Part shown: piece by piece, positions 1 to 9,279 of the stretch
Layout of the letters: each line of letters starts with the position of its first letter
Numbering within the stretch: position 1 is the stretch's first letter
Assembly (NCBI RefSeq): GCF_008831285.2
Contig: NC_045144.1
Location: 4,334,268 to 4,394,267 of the forward strand
DNA length: 60,000 nt
DNA from: Nymphaea colorata
Lineage: Eukaryota > Streptophyta > Magnoliopsida > Nymphaeales > Nymphaeaceae
Direction of reading: 5' to 3'
Translations under genes and position numbers: made by a program
Notes under the pieces: generated by a model
Databases searched by the model: none
What the model saw: the letters and a program-made list of their open reading frames with translations, nothing else
What the model was told of the DNA's origin: nothing

Positions 1-1141
1 CGTGCCAACAGATGTCAAAACTCAAAGCCATCAACCCGTCTATCACTAACGCCTTTCTCAAACTTTCTTTTTCTTTAATCAAGGCGTCTACCCCAAAGAT
101 ACATCCAACTTATGTACGTTATCCCTATTTAACTCCAAGATGCACCCGTTCACAAAAACGCGTGCTACGAGCTCACTAAAACGGTCCTAAATCTTCCCCA
201 CAACCTCACAAACTCTACCATGTTTCCCGTAATGCTTCGAAAATTAATCCATCATGCTTAAATGATCATCCAATATATGAATCTTCGCTTTCCAACATAA
301 TCGCAAGTTTTCCCCCAAAAACGAAATCACTAACATGTGTTCCAAATAATCAATTCTAAGCTCTAGCATGCTCAAACCATAACTATACATGCTTTTAAAG
401 ATAACATTCAATAATTTGAGCTTGATTAAGTCTAGCTCACCCCAAATCAAAAGTCCAAACTGTTGCAACGCCTTCGACAGCCACCCGAAGCACTCAAACG
501 ATCCCCAAACGGCAAAAATCATGCCAAGACTCCACCACCTAGTCGCTGCTATGAGGGGAAGAATACGTTTCCCCTAGCTGCAAAACGACCAAACCCACAA
601 TAAAATCAAAATCAGTGAAAAGGGGCCTCAAGGGAGGGGTTTGCCATACAAAAAAAAAGGGAAAACGAAGGCAGTGAGGGTGAGAGCGCGTGGGAGGAGA
701 GAGAGACGGTGGAGAGTGAGGAGAGTCGTTCGGTGGAGAGGGGAGACAAGAGACAGTGGGAGAGGGAAGAGTCGTTCGGTGGAGAGGGGAAACGAGAGAC
801 AGTGGGAAAGGGAAGAGTCGTTCGGTGGAGAGGGGAGACGAGAGACAGTGGGAGAGGGAGGAGGAGAAGAAGGAAGAAGGAAGAGTTAGGGAGAGGTTGA
901 GGGCTTACCCAAATGCCGACACCGGCGCCGCCGCCGCCGTTCCTTCCTCTGCCGGCTCCAGCGTCGCCATTGCTCCCTCGTCCTCCTCCTGGTCTCACAC
1001 GGGCGAAACGGAAGAAAGAAGGCGACGAGGAAGAAAAGGGAGACGCGAGGGAGAAGGGCCCTCGCGTCGGGCTCCTCACGAGTTTGAGTTTGGGTCCGGA
1101 TCTGGACCCGACCCGATTCGCCCCAAACGCCGCGCGTTACA
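1..1141 (+). mobile_element. 3' part of a gypsy-type long LTR (5' part outside window)
   Basis: This stretch matches the last third of the solo LTR at 9280-12308 in the same order. Shared blocks include the CCCCACAACCTCACAA segment, the block around CTCTACCATGTTTCC, a purine-rich GA tract and a GC-rich end with a GGGTCCGGxTCTGGACCC palindrome. It ends TTACA at 1141, where a minus-strand copia gag reading frame begins abruptly, so 1141/1142 is the LTR 3' boundary. The two LTR copies are clearly diverged, so they are old or from different subfamilies. Whether this is another solo LTR or one end of a complete element cannot be seen. The six-frame ORFs here are low-complexity artefacts of the GA tract. 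Confidence 0.75.
725..862. repeat. 46-bp tandem repeat, three units, inside the LTR
   Basis: The block beginning GTCGTTCGGTGGAGAGGGGA recurs at 725, 771 and 817, a constant 46-bp period with a few substitutions. It lies in the purine-rich part of the LTR. The other LTR copy (about 11.77-12.05 kb) is GA-rich but lacks this regular array. Confidence 0.85.
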
Positions 1142-2082
1142 CCTCCTTTGAAAAGATTTCCTCCATAGTTTCGTGGTTGTCCTTCATTGTTATTCAACTT
1201 TGGACAACTAGGTCTAATGTGACCCGGTTCATGACAAAAGTGGCAAACAACCTTAAATTCCCCTCTATTTTGGTTTTTAAAGTGAGGAGGTCTAAAAGAT
1301 TTGATGTTGTTCCCGGGTCTAGAGGCGGCTAAAACTTTTTCTTCTTCTTGTTTGGAAATAAGAACACTATCTAATTCTTTGGATAATTTCATTCTAGTTT
1401 CTTCACTGCTTAACTTCGTAAGAAGTTCATGAATGGGTGGAGGAGAGGCTAAAGAAAGAAGGGCTGACCTAATTTGTTCAAATTCGGGTCGTAGACCTTG
1501 AAGAAATTGAAAAAACCTAAATTCATCGACTTCTTCTCTTCTAATCTCATGACACTTACAATCCAATCCTAGTTTGGGAGTAAGTTGATCTAATTCATTC
1601 CATACTCTAGAGATTTCCATAAAATAATCTCTAACATTATTCTCACCTAGCTTGATACTTTGGGCTTTTTGAATCAAGAGATATTTACGGGTCATATCTT
1701 TTTGGGTAAACATTCCCTTGAGATATTCCCAAACTTCACTTGCTCTTTCATAATACATGAGATTTTGGGTAATTCTAGGTTCTATACTTCCGTAAATCCA
1801 TTCTTTAATTCTAGAGTTTTTGGCCTCCCAATCATCTAATTTTTTATAGTATTCATCCATAGCATTTTTTCTCTCTTCTACATTCAAGTCTTTCTCAACT
1901 CCATTTTCAATTTTGGTCAACTTGAGAGAAGGAGGGGTAGACGTACCTCTTATGAAACCCCATAAATATTTCCCTTTGATATGCATCTCCAAGCATTTTG
2001 CCCATAGAGTGTAGTTGGTTCCATCAAGCTTGTACGAAGCATGATAACTTCCTCCTTCGATCAAGACTTTGGAGTCCTCCAT
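1142..2082 (-). pseudogene. gag: Ty1-copia gag, interrupted by LTR insertion
   Basis: An open minus-strand frame begins at ATG 2082 and stays open for about 313 codons to the LTR boundary at 1142. The N-terminus (YKLDGTNYTLWAKCLEMHI) and the central region are typical of plant copia Gag of the UBN2 / retrotran_gag type. A CX2CX4HX4C zinc knuckle (CHFCHEPGHIRPSC) lies near the end. Gag coats genomic RNA in the virus-like particle. The frame has no internal stop before the insertion, so this element was fairly young when the gypsy-type LTR landed in it. Protease, integrase, RT and RNase H would lie left of position 1. The matching primer-binding site and 5' LTR are at 2296-2307 and 2314-8014. 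Confidence 0.85.
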
Positions 2083-2295
2083 AAGAGCAAGATTTTAAGT
2101 AACAATCTCCAAGAGAAACAAAGAGGAAGTCCTTCTAGAAATTTCACCAAACAGTTGGTGAGCAGCAATAATAAGGTCTTCAAGAAATGTTGATCAGCAA
2201 CAATGGCCTCGTCTGAAAATTTTCTTCAACAGTCCAGTAGCATAAACAGCAAAAAAAAAACAGCTTCTAAAAGCTTTCCAACATGCAGCCCAATG

Positions 2296-2307
2296 GCTCT
2301 GATACCA
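2296..2307 (-). other. Primer-binding site of the minus-strand copia element
   Basis: Read on the minus strand this is TGGTATCAGAGC, the usual copia primer-binding site complementary to the 3' end of initiator tRNA-Met. It lies just downstream of the LTR end and 214 bp upstream of the gag ATG. Confidence 0.85.
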
Positions 2308-2395
2308 TATAAATGTGACTATAATAGTCACTAAAGAAGAATATGATAGAAAAAGGTACTAAGGCCACTTGGAAATATATCAATCTTATTGAATG

Positions 2396-2682
2396 TGTTA
2401 GAATATATTGTAATGGGGAACCGGGTCCATATCTGGACCCGGTCCTATGGGGCACGGATACCGAGGCGGGCTCGGTATCCTAGGCGGCACTCTTTCTCTC
2501 CCTCCTATATATTCTTCACTTACATGTAATTGTTGAGTTAAGTGAATGTGATTTTCTCTCTCCTAGGGTTGCGGTTTGCCCCTAGGTCAGAGCTTCCCCG
2601 TGGTTTTTCACCTCTTTCTGAGGTTTTCCACGTATACTGTGTGTGTTTTCTCTACTCTCTCCTTGTGGTTCGTGTTTCTACA
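2396..2682 (+). repeat. 5' LTR of the young copia element
   Basis: A 287-bp repeat with TG...CA ends. It contains a GGGTCCATATCTGGACCC palindrome and the TATA-like block CTATATATTC near 2510. It differs from the 3' LTR at two sites, both C/T: one in the palindrome and one in TTTCTGAGG versus TTTCCGAGG. Confidence 0.96.
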
Positions 2683-2694
2683 TGGTATCAGAGC
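2683..2694 (+). other. Primer-binding site of the young copia element
   Basis: TGGTATCAGAGC follows the 5' LTR directly and is complementary to the 3' end of initiator tRNA-Met, the standard copia primer. Confidence 0.93.
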
Positions 2695-3098
2695 CACCGC
2701 GTGTGAGATCGTTGGTGTGCAAGTAGTGCTTTTCCGCCGTTCACGTGCTGCCCCCGTTGCCGTTTCCAGCACCGCCGCCGACACTGTTCCCAGCGCCGCT
2801 GCCGTCGTTGTTTCTACTGCTGTCGCCGACCAGCAACGCCGTCCAGGAACGCTGCCGCCGTCCGGCACCGCCGTCGTCATCGTTCCCAGCGCCGTTCTGC
2901 CCTGCCCTGCTGCCGTCGCCGGTGTGGATCTCTTCTTTGCTGCCGCCGTTCCCAGCGTCGTCCTGCCCTGCCCTGTTGCCGTCACAGGTCCCAGCGCCGC
3001 CGTCGACTGGTTTTTTCTCCGCTGCCCTCTTCTTCCGCGTCGCCGCCGGCTGTCTTGTTTTCGCCGCCGGCCAGTTGTGACCTTATTTGGGGATTGTC

Positions 3099-6000
3099 AT
3101 GGCTGACGCAATGATTTCCAAGCTTGATGATGCCCTGGACACGGGCAGCAATACCAAGGGTGAGAACTTGCCTGTTCATGTCACCTTCATTCGGCTGAAC
3201 AAGGATAACTATCTCTCGTGGTCTGCTGCCCTAGAAATCGGCATTACTAGTCGTGGTCGCCTGCACTATATCACTGGGGAGAAGCCTCCACCTTCTAAAA
3301 CTGATTCGCAATGGCCGACCTGGGCTTTGGAAGATAGTCAGGTTAAAGTATGAATTATTAGTTCGGTTTCCGCAGATATTCAGCCTTTGATCTTGCGTAA
3401 ATCGACTGCATATGATATGTGGACTGTTCTTGCACGTATGTATGGTCGTAAAAAACGTGTTTTAAGTGCATATCAAATCAAACGTAGCATATATGCTCTT
3501 AAACAGGGTGATTTATCTGTTGCCTCCTTCTATGCCGCCCTGAAGACCAAATGGGAGGAACTTGACTATCATGTGAATGATGACTGGAAATGTGGTGTAG
3601 ATCATGCCCTGTATTGGGAAAAGGAATGGATGGACCGCACCTTTATCTTCCTTGGAGGCCTGCGTGATGAGTTTGAAACCATTCGGAGCCAGATTCTTAA
3701 CTGTGATGAGATTCCTGGAATCGAAGAGGTATATGCTCGTATTGAGTCTGAGGAGCAACGGCGCCAGATTATGCATATTGACTCCCATCAGGGGAGCTCT
3801 CCAGCAGCCTTTGTGAGCCATACTTCAGGGACAGGGCAGCGTCCTACTCGCCGATGCAGCCATTGCAACAAAGTGGGTCATTCTGTTGATTTTTGTTGGG
3901 ACCTTCATCCTGAGAAGCGTCTCGTCCGAGGTCGTCGTCCTCCTCATCGCCGTGCTCCTTCTGTGCCCGAGCCTAGTCCAGGGTCGACCAATGTTGCAAA
4001 ATCCAAGCTCTCCTCAGATCAACTTAGAGAGTTGCAAGCATACATTAGTCGTTTGTCTACCCAGGATGATGCTTCTACTTCTGAGGGGGCTAAGTTAGCC
4101 CAGGCCCTAGTTGCTACTAGTGATCAAGGTAATTCCTCCCTCGGTGATTGGATTGTTGACAGTGGGGCCACTCATCATATGACAGGGGACCCTACGATGT
4201 TTCAAGAGTACAGGTTGACCTCTGGGCAGCAGCGTGTGGCTATGGCTGATGGTTCCTCTATCTCTGTGGCTGGAAAAGGGAGTTTATCATTACTGAACAA
4301 ATATTGTCTTCATAATGCCCTACATGTTCCCAACATTCCTGTCAATTTGTCATCTGTCAGCAGTATTACCAAAGAGTTAAACTGTAATCTAATTTTCTCT
4401 GCTGATCGTTGTTTACTGCAGGACTTGGGGACGGGGCAGAAGATTGGGATTGGTTCGGTTATTGATGGTCTCTACAGACTGCCCGTACAAGTTGCTTCTG
4501 CTTTGATTTCAGCTACCAGTGGACAGTTGCCTGGCATGGAGGACAGATCCATCATTATGCGTTGGCACGAGAGACTTGGTCATCTTCCATTCCCGTTGCT
4601 TAAAAAGTTGTTTCCTAGGATGTTTCATTCTGTTTCTTTGGACACCTTCGCCTGTGAAGTGTGTCAGCTGTGTTAGGGCCTCGTACCCTATTTCATTCAA
4701 TAAAGCCGACCGTCCTTTTGCTTTGGTTCATTCTGATGTTTGGGGTCCTTCGGGAGTACCCACTTGTCGTGGCTTTCACTATTTCATGACTCTTATTGAT
4801 GACTACTCCCGGTGTACGTTCGTGTATCTGTTGAAAGAACGTAGTGAAGTTCCCGACATTGTCAAAAACTTTGTGGCATTTGTTGAAACTCAATTCCAGA
4901 CCCCTGTTCAGACCCTTCGTACTGACAATGCTCGAGAGTATGTCTCCCAATCCCTTGATGACTTCCTGCGCAGCAAGGGTATCATCCTGTAGCTACACAC
5001 CTCCTCAAAATGGTGTGGCTGAAAGGAAGAACCGTCATTTGTTAAATGTCACCTGGGCCATTATGTTTCAACGTCATGTCCCTAAGCGGTACTGGGGTGA
5101 TGCACTTCTCACTAGTGCTCATCTCATTAACCGTATGCCTACTCGTGTGTTGAATGGTCATTCCCCTTATTCTGTTATGTGGCCTATTCAGAATCCTTGG
5201 CCTTTGACCCCTCGAGTGTTTGGGTGTGTTTGCTTTGTCCATGATCATAGTCCCACTCTCAAGAAACTTGATCCTCGGTCCATCAAAGCGGTCTTTTTGG
5301 GGTATTCCTCCACTCAGAAGGGATACAAGTGTGTTGACCCTAGCACTTCCAGAGTATATGTCTCCAGGGATGTTACCTTTCATGAACATGTGGCATACTT
5401 CCCTGCGACTCCTCTTCAGGGGAGTGTCTAGGTGACAGAAGGGAAGAGTATTCTTCGCATCAGTTGATTCAGTTCATGGATTTCTTGGATTATACAGTTA
5501 GTTCTCCAAGTGTGGAAGACGTTGTCAGGAAGGACAGAGACAGTCAGATGGAGGGGGGCCCTGTGGAAGAACAGTCTCGAGGTCACTTATTTGGTCAGGT
5601 TTACAGCAGGAAGAAGAAGGATGTGATGGAAGATGTCGATGTTGCCAATCCCAATCTTCCCAATTTTGTGACCTCCCCGGATGATCCAAGTCCAATGAAT
5701 GAAGAACTTCCCATAGCCCTGCGCAAGGGCACCAGGTCATGTACTTCTCATCCTATTCAGAGATTTGTTTCATATCCTAAACTCAGCAAAGACTACAAGT
5801 GCTTTGTTACCTCTTTATCTATGGCTGTTATTCCCAGGTCAGTGGAAGATGCCAGGAAGGATCCTAAATGGCTACAGGCCATGACAGAGGAGATGGACGC
5901 CCTGGAAAAGAACAGTACGTGGGAGGTTGTTGACATCCCCAAGGGAACTCACTTAGTTGGTTCCAAGTGGGTGTTTAATGTGAAGTACAAACCTGATGGC

Positions 6001-7377
6001 ACAGTAGAACGCTATAAAGCCCGCCTTGTTGCTAAAGGGTTTAGCCAGAAATATGGGATTGACTATCTTGAGACGTTTGCTCCCGTGGCGAAACTGAAGA
6101 CCGTAAGGGTCATCCTAGCTCTTGCAGTGCAGAAGAAGTGGAACATGGACCAACTTGATGTCAAGAACGCCTTCTTGAATGGTCACCTTGAGGAAGAAGT
6201 CTATATGAGCATGCCGCCTGGATATGCTCAGAACGGGAAGTGTTGCTATCTCAAGAAAGCTTTGTATGGTCTCAAGCAGTCCCCTAGAGCGTGGTTTGAA
6301 AGACTAAGGGTTGTAATGAAGACTAATGGGTATAAACAGGGAAATGGTGATCACACCCTCTTCATCAAGCAGAGAAATGGTCTGGTGAGCCTTCTACTTG
6401 TATATGTTGATGATATGATTGTCACAGGTGACGACGAGGGGGAAAAAAGGAAGATGAAAGAAACGTTAGCTGCAGAATTCGATCTCAAAGATCTGGGCAA
6501 ACTAAGGTATTTCTTGGGAATTGAGATCGCGCGATCTGAGACTGGGCTTGTTATGAGCCAAAGAAAATACACTTTGGATCTTCTAAAAGAGACAGGTAAA
6601 CTGAGATGCAGGCCCTTTCTTACCCCAATGGAGTCTGGCACAAGGATAAGTATCAAATCTGGGACTATCTTGGATGAGGAAGGAAAAGGGAGGTATCAGC
6701 GGCTGGTTGGTAAACTTATTTATCTCACTCTTACTCGCCCAGATATTACATATGCTGTGGGTGTGTTAAGTCAGTTTATGCATGCCCCTACTGATTGTCA
6801 TTGGAAAAGTGCTGAAAGAGTATTGGGATACTTAAAGAATGACCCAGGGAAATGATTGCTCTACACTCGGCAAGATCGACTAAGTATTGAAGGATACTCT
6901 GATGCCGACTGGGCAGGATGCACAGATACTAGGAGGTCTACCACAGGATACTGCATCTTTCTTGGAGGTAACCTTGTGGTCTGGAGAAGTAAGCGACAAG
7001 AAGTTTGTTCCAGGTCTAGTGCTGAAGCTGAATACAGGGCGGTTGCTATGGGGGTTACAGAGATGCTATGGCTCAAAATTCTTTTAGCAGATATTGGGGT
7101 TAAAATGGAAGAGAAGATGAGGATGTATTGTGACAACAAGTCTGCTATTAACCTGGCAAATAATCCGGTCATGCACGACAGGACTAAACATGTGGAGATC
7201 GATCGCCACTTCATACGGGAACGCATATATTCAAAGGAGTTGATTCTGCCCTATATGAAGTCTGAAGATCAAGTTGCAGATGTCTTAACTAAGTCTTTAT
7301 GTACATCTCAGTTTGAGAAAAATGTTAGCAAGCTTGGCATGTTTGACATGTATGCCAAGCTTGAGGGGGAGTGTTAG
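3099..7377 (+). pseudogene. gag-pol: Copia gag-pol polyprotein gene, five inactivating breaks
   Basis: The copia domains occur in order. Gag has a zinc knuckle (CSHCNKVGHSVDFC, about 3855-3896). The protease has DSGATHHM (about 4159). A GAG-pre-integrase HERLGH segment (about 4567) and integrase residues LRTDNAREY and NGVAERKN follow, then RT with YVDDMIVTGDD (about 6402) and RNase H with SDADWAGC and SRSSAEAEYRA. Breaks are a TGA at 3351, frame changes near 4670, 4990 and 5431-5464, and a TGA at 6853. The start at 3099 is the first ATG of the gag frame. The leader at 2695-3098 is GC-rich with short repeated blocks. The final frame ends at 7377, just inside the 3' LTR. Confidence 0.93.
7359..7371 (+). 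other. Polypurine tract of the young copia element
   Basis: The block TTGAGGGGGAG lies immediately before the 3' LTR at 7372. It is the plus-strand DNA primer typical of copia elements. Confidence 0.9.
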
Positions 7378-7658
7378 AATATATTGTAATGGGGAACCGG
7401 GTCCATATCTGGACTCGGTCCTATGGGGCACGGATACCGAGGCGGGCTCGGTATCCTAGGCGGCACTCTTTCTCTCCCTCCTATATATTCTTCACTTACA
7501 TGTAATTGTTGAGTTAAGTGAATGTGATTTTCTCTCTCCTAGGGTTGCGGTTTGCCCCTAGGTCAGAGCTTCCCCGTGGTTTTTCACCTCTTTCCGAGGT
7601 TTTCCACGTATACTGTGTGTGTTTTCTCTACTCTCTCCTTGTGGTTCGTGTTTCTACA
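7372..7658 (+). repeat. 3' LTR of the young copia element
   Basis: 287 bp, matching the 5' LTR except at two positions and followed by the GAATG target duplication. The last codons of the RNase H frame run into its first bases. Confidence 0.96.
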
Positions 7659-7761
7659 GAATGAATGTTAAATGGCTGTGTAAAACAGCATACATTGTAC
7701 AAGAGGCAGCCCAATAATATATACAAGTAATGAGAGTGAAGGAGAGAAGGAAGAGAGGGCT

Positions 7762-7825
7762 GTTCTAGCCGTTGGAGGTTCCAACGGCTCATAAAGGAGC
7801 CGTTGGAACTCCCAACGGCTAGAAC
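7762..7825. repeat. 64-nt inverted repeat (hairpin) in the copia LTR
   Basis: Two 29-nt arms (7762-7790 and 7797-7825) are complementary except at two positions and flank a 6-nt loop ATAAAG. Each arm also contains CCGTTGG and CCAACGG, which pair within the arm, so alternative folds are possible. It lies in the LTR of the minus-strand copia element. Confidence 0.9.
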
Positions 7826-7840
7826 AAAGGGGAAACAAAT

Positions 7841-7965
7841 AGAAAAAGAAAATGAAAAGGAAAAAGAAAAGAAAAGAAAAAGAAAAGAAAAGGAAAATAA
7901 AAGAAAAGAAAAAGAAAAATAATAAAATACATAAAAATAAAAATAAAAATAAAATATAAAAAATG
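7841..7965. repeat. A/G-rich low-complexity tract
   Basis: Runs of AAAAG, AAAGAAA and AAAAATA units inside the LTR of the minus-strand copia element; on the element's own strand this is a pyrimidine tract. No coding content. Confidence 0.85.
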
Positions 7966-8014
7966 TAAAACCTAACCTAGCTATGATGTCAACAAGATAT
8001 CTTATTTCCTAACA

Positions 8015-9279
8015 CTGTTATGGTTTGGTTGTATCTCTTTTCTTTTTAGTGGTTGGTTTTCAACATAGAGAAAAGGAGGTTCTTGTCTCCTCCACTTATA
8101 TTTTGAACAAAGATGAGATGTTGTCAGTGTAATGTCACGGCTTGGTTGAGGAGTTCAAGCTCTAAAGGGGCACAACGGGTCAATCCTTGTCAGATGCAAA
8201 AACATAGTAAAATACCTTCACCTACAGTAATACTGCAGGGTTTTCACAACGCAAAGATATCACTTAAGCTTAAGAGAGAATAGAAAAGAAAAATTTTGTT
8301 AACTACGTTTCACAAGCCTTGTAACAATACAAGAGTGGAATCTCCATTATCTAAAAGAAACAAAGTAGAGAAGCCAAAGGCGAGCTCTACTGCAGTTTAA
8401 CAGCAAAAAGTACAAAGAAAATTGAATATTACAAGAAGCCAAAAAAGAAAAAAAAAAAATCCCCTACTGCAGTTTCTACTGTAGTGCAGTTTAACATACT
8501 ATTTTATATACAGTATTCAATATTTTATATAAAATACACACAGATAGATATGTTTGAAAAATCTGATGCATCTTGGTACCCCCTCAAACATGACATGACC
8601 ATAAGTTTACCAAGGAAGAGATCATGGTGACACTAAAGCATTGGTGAAAGGTCTGTCAATTGCAACTCTAAAGTCTGAAGCAACATAGGGTCAGTCAATG
8701 GATTGAATCAGTTGTTCCGCTTGAACAGAATAGCAGTCCATCTCTATCTACTTTGTTTGTCTATGAAATGTGTGGGTGTGGAGAAATGACAATATATGTA
8801 GCTCTTTGTTATGACAGCACAACCCTGTTGGATGTTGAAGATGAATTTGTATGTTTTCAAGAAAGCTCTTCATCCATACAATGTTCAGAATTGTAGACTT
8901 GTAGTAGCCACAGCTTTAGCTCTGCCTCTGTAGATGAGAACGAAATCCATTATTCCTTCATGCATCATCGACAACCAATGAATCACCTAAGAGAACATAG
9001 AATCCAGTAGCAAAGTGATGGTAATTAGGATCCTTCTCTGTTTAGTATAGGAAGTCATGATGAAGATGAGGATGATTCCAAAAATAATCCTTTTGTGGTT
9101 GTGTTCTTGTCTTCTTGATACATGGGACAATTCTCAATAAAACACCTTCTTGCTGAAATTGACTTGCTACATATGCTGCATGGGAGATGTCAGAGCCTGA
9201 AATGGGCAAGTGTTATTAAAGAGTGAGATCAGTCAGTTGTTCTCCATCTTCAATATGCTTTTGCATCAAGTGCTTCAAG
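8015..9279 (-). mobile_element. Decayed Ty1-copia element: RNase H end, purine tract and LTR remnant
   Basis: Minus-strand translation with many breaks gives copia RNase H landmarks: a segment resembling the DISHAVxxVSQF stretch (about 9140-9200), LLGDSLV (about 8980) and a region like the histidine block before the C-terminus. A purine tract (TTTGAGGGGGTACC on the minus strand, about 8577-8590) ends the internal region, so 8015-8576 is probably the start of its 3' LTR. That LTR is interrupted at 8014/8015 by the younger minus-strand copia element. The RT part continues at 12314 on the far side of a solo LTR. Confidence 0.65.

Larger units (their letters stand above)
2396..7658 (+). mobile_element. 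Complete young Ty1-copia LTR retrotransposon
   Basis: The element is 5263 bp, flanked by the 5-bp target duplication GAATG (2391-2395 and 7659-7663). Its LTRs (2396-2682 and 7372-7658) are both 287 bp, begin TGTTAG, end CTACA and differ at two positions. A primer-binding site follows the 5' LTR and a purine tract precedes the 3' LTR. The internal order gag, protease, integrase, RT, RNase H is copia. The coding region is broken by two nonsense codons and three frameshifts, so it cannot supply its own proteins. It is inserted in opposite orientation inside the LTR of another copia element. Confidence 0.97.
2314..8014 (-). repeat. 5' LTR of the minus-strand copia element, split by a younger element
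   Basis: On the minus strand the LTR starts TGTTAGGAAATAAG at 8014 and ends CA at 2314, next to the primer-binding site. It is interrupted by the copia element at 2396-7658. Removing that insert and one copy of its GAATG duplication joins 2314-2395 to 7664-8014 and gives an LTR of about 433 bp. It contains a strong inverted repeat (7762-7825) and an A/G-rich tract. The 3' LTR is not in the window. Confidence 0.8.

Noticed and set aside
641-1332. Overlapping long open frames in the GA-rich region (641-889, 709-900, 756-1151, 913-1332 on plus; 612-1079 on minus).
   Set aside because: They arise from a purine-rich tandem repeat in an LTR, are low-complexity on both strands and match no protein pattern.
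2576-3106. Open frames of 176, 125 and 111 aa in the copia leader.
   Set aside because: GC-rich leader between primer-binding site and gag; composition is repetitive and the true gag frame starts at 3099.
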